Shown: positions 15,706 to 22,574 of the stretch, piece by piece
Position numbering within the stretch: position 1 is the first letter of the stretch
Layout: every line of letters starts with the position of its first letter
Source of the DNA: SIG299 sp051880375
GTDB lineage: Bacteria > Bacillota > Clostridia > Lachnospirales > Lachnospiraceae
Length of the DNA stretch: 64,000 bases
NCBI GenBank assembly: GCA_051880375.1
Contig: JBJENV010000021.1
Span: 22,135 to 86,134 of the forward strand
Direction: 5' to 3'
The notes under the pieces: generated by a model
The model's input: only the letters and a program-made list of their open reading frames with translations
Databases searched by the model: none
Told to the model about the DNA's origin: nothing
Position numbers and translations under genes: made by a program

Positions 15706-16952
15706 CACGGGTATTCGGTGAAAAAGCGTTAGAAAATTTTCGTGAAAGACAGAGTATCGAAAAGCAAATAAATGAGTTGATGCAAAAGAATGAATTACTA
15801 TTAAAACAGGCAAATCATGCTTTTTATGTTAATATTTCTTTAACAGATGTCATTGTTGCAGTTGAAACAGGTGTGCTTTGCGGAGCGGTTAATGGATGCT
15901 TTAAATCATTTGTTCCGCAGAAAGGAAAATTGAGACATAAGCATTCAACAACCAGAACTGCTGTAGACTATAAAGTTCCAAAACCAGAAGGAATGAGTGG
16001 CTCAGTACAAGGATTTCACAGACAAATTGGACCTGGGCATGATATCGGAAGATTTAAGGAAGCATTGGATTTAATCTCAGGAAAAACAAATGATTTTCCA
16101 CTATGGGGAAAGAGTATAGCAGAACTTACTGGCGGTTCTATGCATGCGGGAAATGTTAGAGTAGAAGATTTTAATAGTATGGGTCGCTTTAAAATTCCGG
16201 AGGATCCAAAAAAGGAATTGATGAATCATTTAATTATTGATTTTTTTACGAAGACAAGCTTACCGCTGCCGTTTACGAGTTATTTGGCAGATTACAATGA
16301 AATGCTTGCTAAAATGATGATTAGTATGTATAGTGAAGGATTAAATCTGAAAAATGTAGTAGGAAATGTTTCTGCGGTTGCTGTTATCCAACTTGTGACA
16401 CATGGTTATGTGTATTTATTTAAAGCTTTACCTGAAGTGAGTTTTTTTGAAAACGTTCAAAAGATTAAGAATGCAGATGCAGCAATGCTACTTTTTAATG
16501 AGATTAATGAAGCCAATGAGAGATATGTTAATTCAAATGAGTTTTATGTCCTACAGATGATTGCACATGCTTCATCATTTTTAGTGGATTCAGTATTGAC
16601 CACAGTTAGTAAAAATTATACAGGAATATTGTCTTTGGATTATGCATCGTTGCTTATTCTTGCAAATAATACTCTTAAATATGTTTCTGGCGGTATAAAG
16701 GACTATAGGGCGGCTTTGAAAAGCATGAGAGAGATTAACTTGTCGATAGAAGATGCAAATGATATTTGGTTTAATAGTTTTAAAGATGAAGTTTTGGCTT
16801 TGGCAGATTCAGAGAGTTTTCAGAAAACTTTCAGCCCAAGATTTATGATTGAATATCATGAAGACGTAATGCAATCTTTTTCTGAGGCTGAAGAAAAGAA
16901 GTCAGAGTTATTAGCAGAATTACAGGAGTGGGAGATTAATGAAAATAATTGA
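15687..16952 (+). CDS. Uncharacterised protein with conserved HR..GHD-type motif
   Basis: A 421-residue protein I cannot name. After an N-terminal helix comes a glycine-rich hydrophobic stretch (VIVAVETGVLCGAVNG) and then GFHRQIGPGHDIGRF, a motif seen in broad form in a family of unknown mobile-element proteins. NHLIIDFF follows near residue 180. The His/Asp pairs could bind a metal, as in small membrane-bound hydrolases, but this is a guess. The C-terminal half is mostly helical with one or two hydrophobic segments. AT-rich codon use differs from the flanking housekeeping genes. It starts with AAGAGTGGTG upstream and overlaps the next gene by 14 bases. Confidence 0.7.
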   Translation: MGERELTRVFGEKALENFRERQSIEKQINELMQKNELLLKQANHAFYVNISLTDVIVAVETGVLCGAVNGCFKSFVPQKGKLRHKHSTTRTAVDYKVPKPEGMSGSVQGFHRQIGPGHDIGRFKEALDLISGKTNDFPLWGKSIAELTGGSMHAGNVRVEDFNSMGRFKIPEDPKKELMNHLIIDFFTKTSLPLPFTSYLADYNEMLAKMMISMYSEGLNLKNVVGNVSAVAVIQLVTHGYVYLFKALPEVSFFENVQKIKNADAAMLLFNEINEANERYVNSNEFYVLQMIAHASSFLVDSVLTTVSKNYTGILSLDYASLLILANNTLKYVSGGIKDYRAALKSMREINLSIEDANDIWFNSFKDEVLALADSESFQKTFSPRFMIEYHEDVMQSFSEAEEKKSELLAELQEWEINENN

Positions 16953-17463
16953 TGAAAAAGGTAAATCGGAAGAATTATTAGAGGAAAAGGCGATATTGGA
17001 AACAGAGGTAGCAGAGCCAAGGACAACACAAACGGATATTGCAATAATGAAAGATTCTGCAATGAATGACTTAAAGAAGGTTAATGGAACTTCCGGAGAT
17101 ATTCAACAACAAAGTTCTTCTAAAGCATTTTTTAACAAAAGCAAGAATATTAGAGACCTTGCAGAAAATGATAAAGCGATTTCAAGAGTATTGAAAAATA
17201 TATTGGATTGGTTACTTTTAGTAACTAATGCATCAACTATACGTCGAGATGAGTATGAAGATCTTACGAATCAAATGTTACAGTTTGAAGCTGATTCTGT
17301 AAGTCGGATGGAAATGCAAGTAAAGTTCAAGCGTGCTTTTGAACAACTTCAAAAAGATCAACGAGATTATCGTAAACTTTTAAAAATGAGAGTATGGCTC
17401 AAAGTATCAATCGTATTAAGTATTGTTGCAGTTATTATAGCAATTATTGCGCTGATTATATAG
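16939..17463 (+). CDS. Uncharacterised tail-anchored membrane protein
   Basis: A 174-residue protein: a charged N-terminal helix, a Ser/Gln-rich linker, a helical middle (EYEDLTNQMLQFEADSVSRM), and one strongly hydrophobic helix at the very end (VSIVLSIVAVIIAIIALII). This suggests a cytoplasmic protein held by a C-terminal anchor. It overlaps the preceding unknown gene by 14 bases and probably acts with it. Confidence 0.65.
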   Translation: MKIIDEKGKSEELLEEKAILETEVAEPRTTQTDIAIMKDSAMNDLKKVNGTSGDIQQQSSSKAFFNKSKNIRDLAENDKAISRVLKNILDWLLLVTNASTIRRDEYEDLTNQMLQFEADSVSRMEMQVKFKRAFEQLQKDQRDYRKLLKMRVWLKVSIVLSIVAVIIAIIALII

Positions 17464-17470
17464 GTGAACT

Positions 17471-17527
17471 ATGAAGAAATGTACATATTGTAATCTGAAA
17501 AAGTATTTTGGAGGAAATAGATTATGA
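17471..17527 (+). CDS. Possible 18-aa leader peptide
   Basis: A short frame encoding MKKCTYCNLKKYFGGNRL, preceded at close range by AGGTGA, with its TGA overlapping the ATG of the ECF transporter gene (ATGA). The overlap would allow translational coupling. A chance frame is equally possible, because the transporter gene has its own GGAGG site within it. Confidence 0.25.
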   Translation: MKKCTYCNLKKYFGGNRL

Positions 17528-18069
17528 AAAAAAATGAAGTGAAGAAAATAGGGGTAATTGGTTTGCTTATTGCTTTGGCATATACATCGCTATTTATTAT
17601 TAGAATACCGATAATTCCATCGGCTACATTCTTAAGATTTGATGTTAAAGATGTTTTTATTGCTATTATTGGATTACTATATGGTCCGGCTTATGCGTTT
17701 GTAGGTGCTTTTGGAGTTTCTTTTTTGCAGATGCTTAGTGTAAGCGAGTATGGTGTAATAGGATTGATTATGAATATATTATCAGTTTCTGCGTTTACTG
17801 TTCCGCTTGCGTTTGTTTACAAATTAACCAAAACTAGAAAGGGATTTAATATTGGCTTAGGACTAGGATGTATGTGTATGACTGCAGCTATGCCTTTATG
17901 GAATTATTTGTTTACACCATTATATATGGGAGTGACAAGAGAAGTAGTAAAAAGCATGTTGTTACCAGTGTTTTTACCATTTAATATAATAAAAAGTACT
18001 ATAAATGCGATTCTTGTTTATATAATATATTTTGCAATAAAAAGGATGCAGTTGATAAAAACTGACTGA
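17524..18069 (+). CDS. ECF transporter S component, riboflavin (RibU)-like
   Basis: A 181-residue membrane protein with about five or six helices. FLRFDVKDVFIAIIGLLYGP near residues 37-56 is the typical conserved loop of S components, closest in my memory to RibU. Other RibU-like features are GVIGLIMNILS and the N-Y-F/L-x-x-P-L-Y-like NYLFTPLYMG, plus PFNIIKS. S components bind a vitamin and pass it with the shared EcfAA'T module, which is not encoded here. No FMN riboswitch was seen upstream. Substrate assignment is tentative. Confidence 0.75.
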   Translation: MKKNEVKKIGVIGLLIALAYTSLFIIRIPIIPSATFLRFDVKDVFIAIIGLLYGPAYAFVGAFGVSFLQMLSVSEYGVIGLIMNILSVSAFTVPLAFVYKLTKTRKGFNIGLGLGCMCMTAAMPLWNYLFTPLYMGVTREVVKSMLLPVFLPFNIIKSTINAILVYIIYFAIKRMQLIKTD

Positions 18070-18154
18070 AACATGAAACGCATTTTAATATGTATACTTT
18101 TTTGATAAAAAGATAATGGGTTCAGTAAATTGAATCGATATGAAGAGGTCATTT

Positions 18155-19240
18155 ATGAGTAACAAGCTAATTGTTTTTCCAACAAAATATCAGATAGACT
18201 ATATTTGTAATACAGAAACAAATATGGGGAATTTATACATTGTTTGCAGAGTAGAAATGGATAATTACAAATTCGAAAAAAGAAATGTAGCTTTTATAGA
18301 TAAAGAGATAGAAAACGAAGAATTAGTAAAAATTCTTAGTAAGGATGTTGACGTTCTTTGTTGTCACGAAGAAGGATTATATTGGCTGAAAGAAAAAGGA
18401 AATAGGTATTGGCATTTTCAGTTTTCAAATGTTGTTTTTGAATTGCTTACAAAAGATAAGTTTAAAAAGTTTTTGTCTAAGAATAAAATATTAAATGCAA
18501 AATGTTATGAAAACGAATTGGAATTTCCTGTTATAGCAAAACCGATTATTGGATTTGGTAGTATCGGAGTAAAAAAAATAGATAGCGAAATTGAATTAAA
18601 GAAATATTATAGCGATTATGAAGATAAAGTTTTATGTTCAGGGTTAAAAGTTTATCAGGAAAATTATTTTAATGGGGAAAAAAATAGTATTCTCTTTGAA
18701 GAGTATATTTCTGGAACTTTTTATAGAACTCCTTTTATTATATACAATAATCAAGTGACATACATTTTCCCCGTGAGAGGGAATAAAACTGCTAATAGGG
18801 ATAATTCAGATTTTCATTGGTCTGACTTTGAATATGGACAAGAAGAAAAAAGAATTTCTGTATTGCTTAAACCTGTATTAGAGAAGCTTATTATGTTGTT
18901 CGGTTTAGAGAAAGGTGTTTATGTATGTGAATTTATAATATCAGATAAAGGTGAGGTTTATCTTTTGGAATTTTCACCGAGACAAACTAGTGATAGAATT
19001 GCGAAAATAATATTTTTAGCAACGGGTATTGATATTGAAAAAATAGCGATTGATATTTTTCTTACAGAACCTGTTTTTGATAATTTGCATGATAGAGATA
19101 TAAGAATGCTTATTAGCCGTAATAATGTAATTGAAGAGAATATGAATAAATATTCTCTAGTAGATAAGTTGCAAGAAAAAAGTGTATATGGAGATAGTAT
19201 AGTAAGTATGTATTATGAAAAAAGTAAGTTTTTTATATAA
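18155..19240 (+). CDS. ATP-grasp domain protein, probable amide/peptide ligase
   Basis: A 361-residue protein. The ATP-grasp core is visible: FPVIAKPIIGFGSIGV carries the ATP-binding lysine and glycine loop, ILFEEYISG the hinge, and VCEFIISDKGEVYLLEFSPR the metal-binding Glu and following Asn/Arg-type position. ATP-grasp ligases activate a carboxylate as acyl-phosphate and join it to an amine. The substrate is unknown. The start at 18155 is preferred because AAGAGG lies just before it; an ATG five codons upstream is an alternative. It is AT-rich and sits between a vitamin transporter gene and an unknown gene, suggesting a small biosynthetic or modification set. Confidence 0.75.
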   Translation: MSNKLIVFPTKYQIDYICNTETNMGNLYIVCRVEMDNYKFEKRNVAFIDKEIENEELVKILSKDVDVLCCHEEGLYWLKEKGNRYWHFQFSNVVFELLTKDKFKKFLSKNKILNAKCYENELEFPVIAKPIIGFGSIGVKKIDSEIELKKYYSDYEDKVLCSGLKVYQENYFNGEKNSILFEEYISGTFYRTPFIIYNNQVTYIFPVRGNKTANRDNSDFHWSDFEYGQEEKRISVLLKPVLEKLIMLFGLEKGVYVCEFIISDKGEVYLLEFSPRQTSDRIAKIIFLATGIDIEKIAIDIFLTEPVFDNLHDRDIRMLISRNNVIEENMNKYSLVDKLQEKSVYGDSIVSMYYEKSKFFI

Positions 19241-19282
19241 TAAAAGGTTGTCTCCAAATTTATTTAATTGAAAGTGAGAAAA

Positions 19283-19972
19283 ATGAAAAATATATATAAA
19301 CCGATAGAGCAAAAAATCAACTCATGGATATGTTACAATAACAATAAACCTACAATGAGATTTAAAAAGGATCCGATTGCATGGGAGAATTTTAAACGGG
19401 AATATACATTTGAATATACTTTAACAGGTGGAAATATAAATGCTGACACTATATTTCCATTATGGATGCCATTACGCTTCACTCTCGTTGCAATTAATGG
19501 ATATGCAAAGATAAAAAAAACAGCGGGGAACATCAATCATAGAGATGAGTTCATGAAAAACCTTGCCCATAAAGAAGTATTAAAGGAATTATTGCCTGAA
19601 GATAATTACAGAGTCAAAAATTTGTCAGAGTTATTTGAATTAGGGCAAACGAAAGCTAATGTGATGATACTTCCGGAAAGATGGATGAAGAAAAGAGCAT
19701 CATCCCCATATTATGACTATATGCCTTACTTTTTATATGAATGTTTTAAAGGTGGCGAATTTTTTTCTGCTTTTAAGACAGAAGAACAAGTTAAGAAATG
19801 GATTTTAGAGCAGTCATTGGATATGTTTTTTTATGGAGAGATAAAAAGAAATACAATCATAGATATATCAGGTAGCAAGGATATTAAATGTGGGACACCA
19901 GATGAGATAGATTTTATGGTACATAACTACATAGATATATTAAATCAGCGGAAATTAATAATAGGATGTTAA
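19283..19972 (+). CDS. Uncharacterised protein
   Basis: A 229-residue protein with no family I recognise. It has a compact mixed composition with FPLWMPLRFTLVAINGYAKI near residue 55 and PYYDYMPYFLYECFKGGEF in the second half. The start at 19283 (ATG) is chosen; a TTG five codons upstream is possible, and neither has a strong ribosome binding site. It follows the ATP-grasp gene by about 40 bases and has the same AT-rich composition, so a functional link is likely. No signal peptide or obvious membrane helix. Confidence 0.6.
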   Translation: MKNIYKPIEQKINSWICYNNNKPTMRFKKDPIAWENFKREYTFEYTLTGGNINADTIFPLWMPLRFTLVAINGYAKIKKTAGNINHRDEFMKNLAHKEVLKELLPEDNYRVKNLSELFELGQTKANVMILPERWMKKRASSPYYDYMPYFLYECFKGGEFFSAFKTEEQVKKWILEQSLDMFFYGEIKRNTIIDISGSKDIKCGTPDEIDFMVHNYIDILNQRKLIIGC

Positions 19973-20001
19973 ATTATCCCTCTTCTCATCAATCGTCGAC
20001 A

Positions 20002-20030
20002 TTGTATTTTAGATGAATTCAGTGTATAAT
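20002..20030 (+). promoter_or_regulatory. Promoter of the second coil-TM-coil gene
   Basis: TTGTAT (20002-20007), 17 bases, then TATAAT (20025-20030). It lies about 35 bases before the ATG at 20065, which has a GAGGAAGGGG ribosome binding site. This suggests the second paralogue is transcribed separately. Confidence 0.6.
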
Positions 20031-20064
20031 CTTGACTAAAGAGAGATGAGAGGAAGGGGCAGCC

Positions 20065-21183
20065 ATGGCAGAAGAATCGGAAAAAGATATTTTGCAGTGT
20101 GGAGAGTTGGAATTGCAGAAGCTGAAAGACCGGCTTCTGCAGTCCGAACAGCAGGAAAAGGTGCTGAAAGCATTAGAGCTTCGTGTGAGGAAACAGGAAG
20201 AAAAGATTGAGCTGCGAAGAAAAGAAATCGAATCGGAAATAGAGGAAGAAGAAAAGGCGCAAAGGGCAGTGGTGGCAAGACCATATTTTGAGGAAATCGC
20301 TGATAAAGAAGCGCAAATTCAAAGTGTTAAGGAAGAACGCGCCTCAAAAAGAGAAGAGGAAATCATCAGGCGGACCAAGGAAGAAAAAGCAAAATACGAA
20401 GAAAGAAAACTAGAGAGCGAACAACAGATAAAGGAGATTATCAAAGAGGAAAATATTCCGGATATCTGTGTATCAAAACTGTTTTTAGCATGTTTTTTCC
20501 CAAAGAGTGTTTTGGACGTCTTGATTTTGCTGGTGGGAATTGTCTTGATTTTTTGTGTGCTTCCGTGTGTGATATACTTTGTGGTATTAGGAGGCGGAGG
20601 CGGTGCAGTTTTAACCGGAATTTACCTTGTAATTACCCTGATTTTTTATACAGCATATCTGGTAATTAATAATTTGGTAAAAGAAAAGTATATGGTAGGT
20701 CTGAAAAAAATTAATGCGATTCGTACCGAAATGCTGAAACTGGAGCTGAATTTAAAAATGAAACTGCAAAATATCGAAAAGCTTCCGAACAGTGCGCTGA
20801 ATCTGAAGGAATTTGAGGACAAAATAACATTTCTGGAGCAGGAAATCGAAGGTATAAGGCAGGAACAGAATGTTGCACTTCAGAACTTTGATTCGGATGA
20901 AAATCTGAAAAAGGAAATCGCAGATACTGTTTGGAACAGCTATCGGCAGGAAATGGACATGTTGACAAGCAGTCTTAGTGAGCAGGAAGCAGCCTATCAG
21001 GAGCAAAAACAGGAGGTGGAACTGTTTAAGCAGAGTATCATATCGGATAAACGTTATGAGCCTTTGGTGAATCTGGAACCGAATATTTTTAGAATCAGTG
21101 TAGTAGATGATTTGCTGTTTTACATAAAAACCGGAGCAGCGGAAGATATTGCCGAGGCGATGATAAAGCATAAGACGAAATAA
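20065..21183 (+). CDS. Coiled coil - two TM helices - coiled coil protein (copy 2), unknown function
   Basis: A 372-residue paralogue of the protein at 9934-11064. The two share layout and segments: a charged N-terminal coiled coil, IPDICVSKLFLACFFPKSVLD, two membrane helices near residues 150-168 and 176-200 (here with a Gly-rich turn), INNLVKEKYM, a second coiled coil, and a C-terminal LEPNIFRISVVDDLLFYIKTG. It has its own promoter. Its GC content is higher than the AT-rich genes just before it. The shared globular end, present in both copies, may be a docking site. Confidence 0.72.
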   Translation: MAEESEKDILQCGELELQKLKDRLLQSEQQEKVLKALELRVRKQEEKIELRRKEIESEIEEEEKAQRAVVARPYFEEIADKEAQIQSVKEERASKREEEIIRRTKEEKAKYEERKLESEQQIKEIIKEENIPDICVSKLFLACFFPKSVLDVLILLVGIVLIFCVLPCVIYFVVLGGGGGAVLTGIYLVITLIFYTAYLVINNLVKEKYMVGLKKINAIRTEMLKLELNLKMKLQNIEKLPNSALNLKEFEDKITFLEQEIEGIRQEQNVALQNFDSDENLKKEIADTVWNSYRQEMDMLTSSLSEQEAAYQEQKQEVELFKQSIISDKRYEPLVNLEPNIFRISVVDDLLFYIKTGAAEDIAEAMIKHKTK

Positions 21184-21194
21184 AGTATGTGGTA

Positions 21195-21226
21195 TTGACA
21201 AAGCATCGTTTTGGTAATACTATAAT
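21195..21226 (+). promoter_or_regulatory. Promoter of the repeat RNA
   Basis: TTGACA (21195-21200) is followed after 17 bases by TACTAT (21218-21223) or after 20 by TATAAT (21221-21226). Transcription should start near 21231, exactly where a perfect GGAGCA-GTAA-TGCTCC hairpin begins. Confidence 0.7.
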
Positions 21227-21260
21227 AGTAGGAGCAGTAATGCTCCGGTGTGCAAGCACC

Positions 21261-21428
21261 TAAAGTTGTAGACAATTGGAAGTCTAAAAAAATCCAAGTC
21301 CGTTATTGTATGCCTATAGGGTGTACGCGGCTGACAACCAGCAGTAAAGTTGTAGACAATTGGAAGTCTAAAAAAATCCAAGTCCGTTATTGTGCACCTA
21401 TAGGGTGTACGCGGCTGACAACCAGCAG
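21261..21428 (+). repeat. Two direct 84-bp tandem repeats
   Basis: Units at 21261-21344 and 21345-21428 differ at only three positions, all clustered within one predicted stem. A degenerate third unit begins at 21429. The low copy number, long unit and absence of spacers rule out CRISPR. Confidence 0.9.
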
Positions 21429-21439
21429 AAAACTTGCAG

Positions 21440-21468
21440 AAAAGCAGGGGATTCTTTCTCCTGCTTTT
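21440..21468 (+). terminator. Attenuator-like terminator between repeats and toxin-like gene
   Basis: A 12-bp stem with one G-T pair (arms 21440-21451 and 21457-21468, core GCAGGGGA / TCTCCTGC) and a 5-base loop. The right arm ends in TTTT and another T-run follows after two bases. It lies 21 bases before the toxin-like start codon. In type III toxin-antitoxin loci such a terminator sets the RNA-to-toxin ratio. Confidence 0.75.
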
Positions 21469-21489
21469 ACTTTTCAACAGGAGGATAAG

Positions 21490-22113
21490 ATGCCGAGGGC
21501 AGAGAATATACTTACAGAAGGAAATAAAAATAGACTACGAACAAGTATTATACAAGGTGCAATCAATTTTGAACAATATCTGAATAACAAGACATTCTTA
21601 ATTCTATGTGATGATAATTCACAAACACAAATCAGATTTTTCCATGAAGATTACAAACATTTAACCGGAATATACAGTGATTTAGATAATGCAGAATTTT
21701 ATGATAAATGTCGGCAGGGAATTATTAGTTCAGGAAATATTGATACACTTCAAAAATATGATTGGTCTACTTTAAAAAAGAAAACAGGAAAGATAGAGCA
21801 TTTTCATGAGCTACTATATTCAAAAGCGGATAAGAGTTTATTATTAAATCAGTTAAAAACACATACTACAGTTTTTCCTGTGGCTATTCGAAATGATACA
21901 GAAAACATTTGTGTTGGATTTGTTGGTGATATTAATAGGGCACGAAGCTTAAGAAATGCAAAAAATTCACATGACACAGTCATTGAAAAACAAATCATTG
22001 CCGTTTTAGGGAAGAAAAATGGAAGCGAAATGTTTGAAGAGGTGGTCTATATGAAAGAAGGTTATGAAATAAATGAACATACATTTAGTAACCATGTCAA
22101 ATATTTTACTTGA
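21490..22113 (+). CDS. Toxin-like protein, probable PBECR4-type nuclease
   Basis: A 207-residue protein with an AGGAGG ribosome binding site (21479-21484) five bases before the ATG; an in-frame start at 21250 inside the repeat RNA is rejected. The segments FLILCDDNSQTQIRFF, YKHLTGIYSDL, AEFYDKC and VGFVGDINRARSLRN resemble the PBECR4 branch (phage barnase/EndoU/colicin/RelE-like nucleases), which typically show a HLTG motif and a FYEKC helix. This is recognition by eye. It does not look like ToxN, CptN or TenpN. It is AT-rich and directly downstream of the repeat RNA and terminator. No signal peptide is present, so it should act inside the cell. Confidence 0.65.
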   Translation: MPRAENILTEGNKNRLRTSIIQGAINFEQYLNNKTFLILCDDNSQTQIRFFHEDYKHLTGIYSDLDNAEFYDKCRQGIISSGNIDTLQKYDWSTLKKKTGKIEHFHELLYSKADKSLLLNQLKTHTTVFPVAIRNDTENICVGFVGDINRARSLRNAKNSHDTVIEKQIIAVLGKKNGSEMFEEVVYMKEGYEINEHTFSNHVKYFT

Positions 22114-22138
22114 CACCACCAAAATCTTGTAGTACAAT
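22110..22138 (+). promoter_or_regulatory. Promoter of ylxM-ffh
   Basis: TTGACA (22110-22115), 17 bases, TACAAT (22133-22138): a near-consensus sigma-A promoter overlapping the last codon and stop of the toxin-like gene. It starts the ylxM-ffh transcript. Confidence 0.75.
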
Positions 22139-22177
22139 ACCACCTGTGTGTAAAGAAAAAGACTTTACAGGTGGTAT
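22137..22177 (+). promoter_or_regulatory. Inverted repeat spanning the start site and RBS of ylxM
   Basis: ATACCACCTGT(GTGT)AAAG at 22137-22155 is an inverted copy of CTTTACAGGTGGTAT at 22163-22177, apart from a 4-base bulge. The right arm contains the AGGTGG ribosome binding site of ylxM. A transcript from the promoter above would start near 22145 and keep only the inner TGTAAAG/CTTTACA stem, leaving the binding site mostly free. Confidence 0.5.
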
Positions 22178-22182
22178 ATTTT

Positions 22183-22542
22183 ATGGTAGAATCTTTTGAG
22201 GAAATCGTAGAGCTGTCCTTATTATATGATTTTTACGGTGAAATGCTCGGCGACCACAAAAAGAAAATATTTGAAGACTATGTCTTAAATGACTTATCCT
22301 TAGCGGAAATCGCAGAGGAGGAGGGCATTTCGAGACAGGGTGTACACGATATTGTAAAACGTTGTACCAAACAGCTCAAGGAGTACGAGGCAGCTCTTCA
22401 TCTGGTAGAAAAGTTTCAGAACATGAAGAAGAAGCTGACGAAAGCGGCAGAGCTTTTAGAAACTCCGGATGGAGAAGCAACAAATTCTGCTAATATCGAA
22501 GCAGCAAGAACACTTATGAAAGAAATGTTAGCCGAGCTGTAG
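22183..22542 (+). CDS. ylxM: YlxM-family SRP-associated HTH protein
   Basis: A 119-residue UPF0122/YlxM protein with a sigma-70 region-4-like helix-turn-helix (LNDLSLAEIAEEEGISRQGV, then HDIVKRCTKQL). In streptococci YlxM binds the SRP and modulates its activity, and it is commonly next to ffh as here. An upstream GTG at 22171 is in frame but the ATG at 22183 has AGGTGG nine bases before it. ffh follows after 32 bases. Confidence 0.93.
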   Translation: MVESFEEIVELSLLYDFYGEMLGDHKKKIFEDYVLNDLSLAEIAEEEGISRQGVHDIVKRCTKQLKEYEAALHLVEKFQNMKKKLTKAAELLETPDGEATNSANIEAARTLMKEMLAEL

Positions 22543-22574
22543 AATAGACAGACATAAACTAAAGGAGTACTGAC

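Larger units (their letters stand above)
21231..21468 (+). ncRNA. Candidate structured RNA with two 84-nt repeats (type III-like antitoxin)
   Basis: The predicted transcript opens with a 6-bp hairpin closed by a GTAA (GNRA) loop (21231-21246). It continues through two 84-nt repeats (21261-21344 and 21345-21428) and a degenerate third start (21429-21439), and meets an intrinsic terminator (21440-21468). Each repeat can form three hairpins: TAGAC...GTCTA, GTATGCC or GTGCACC with GGTGTAC, and GCTG...CAGC. A promoter, tandem RNA repeats, an attenuating terminator and then a toxin-size gene is the layout of type III toxin-antitoxin systems, though the repeat is longer than in known families. The open frame that runs through the repeats is judged to be accidental. 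Confidence 0.6.

Noticed and set aside
17464..17523. FMN riboswitch before the RibU-like gene
   Set aside because: The gap is only 60 bases and shows none of the conserved riboswitch segments.
21261..21428. Direct repeats as a CRISPR array
   Set aside because: Only two long units of 84 bases, no spacers, and no cas genes in the window.
21250..21489. Protein start inside the repeats, extending the toxin-like gene upstream
   Set aside because: The frame merely runs through the RNA repeats and terminator; AGGAGG at 21479-21484 clearly marks the ATG at 21490.
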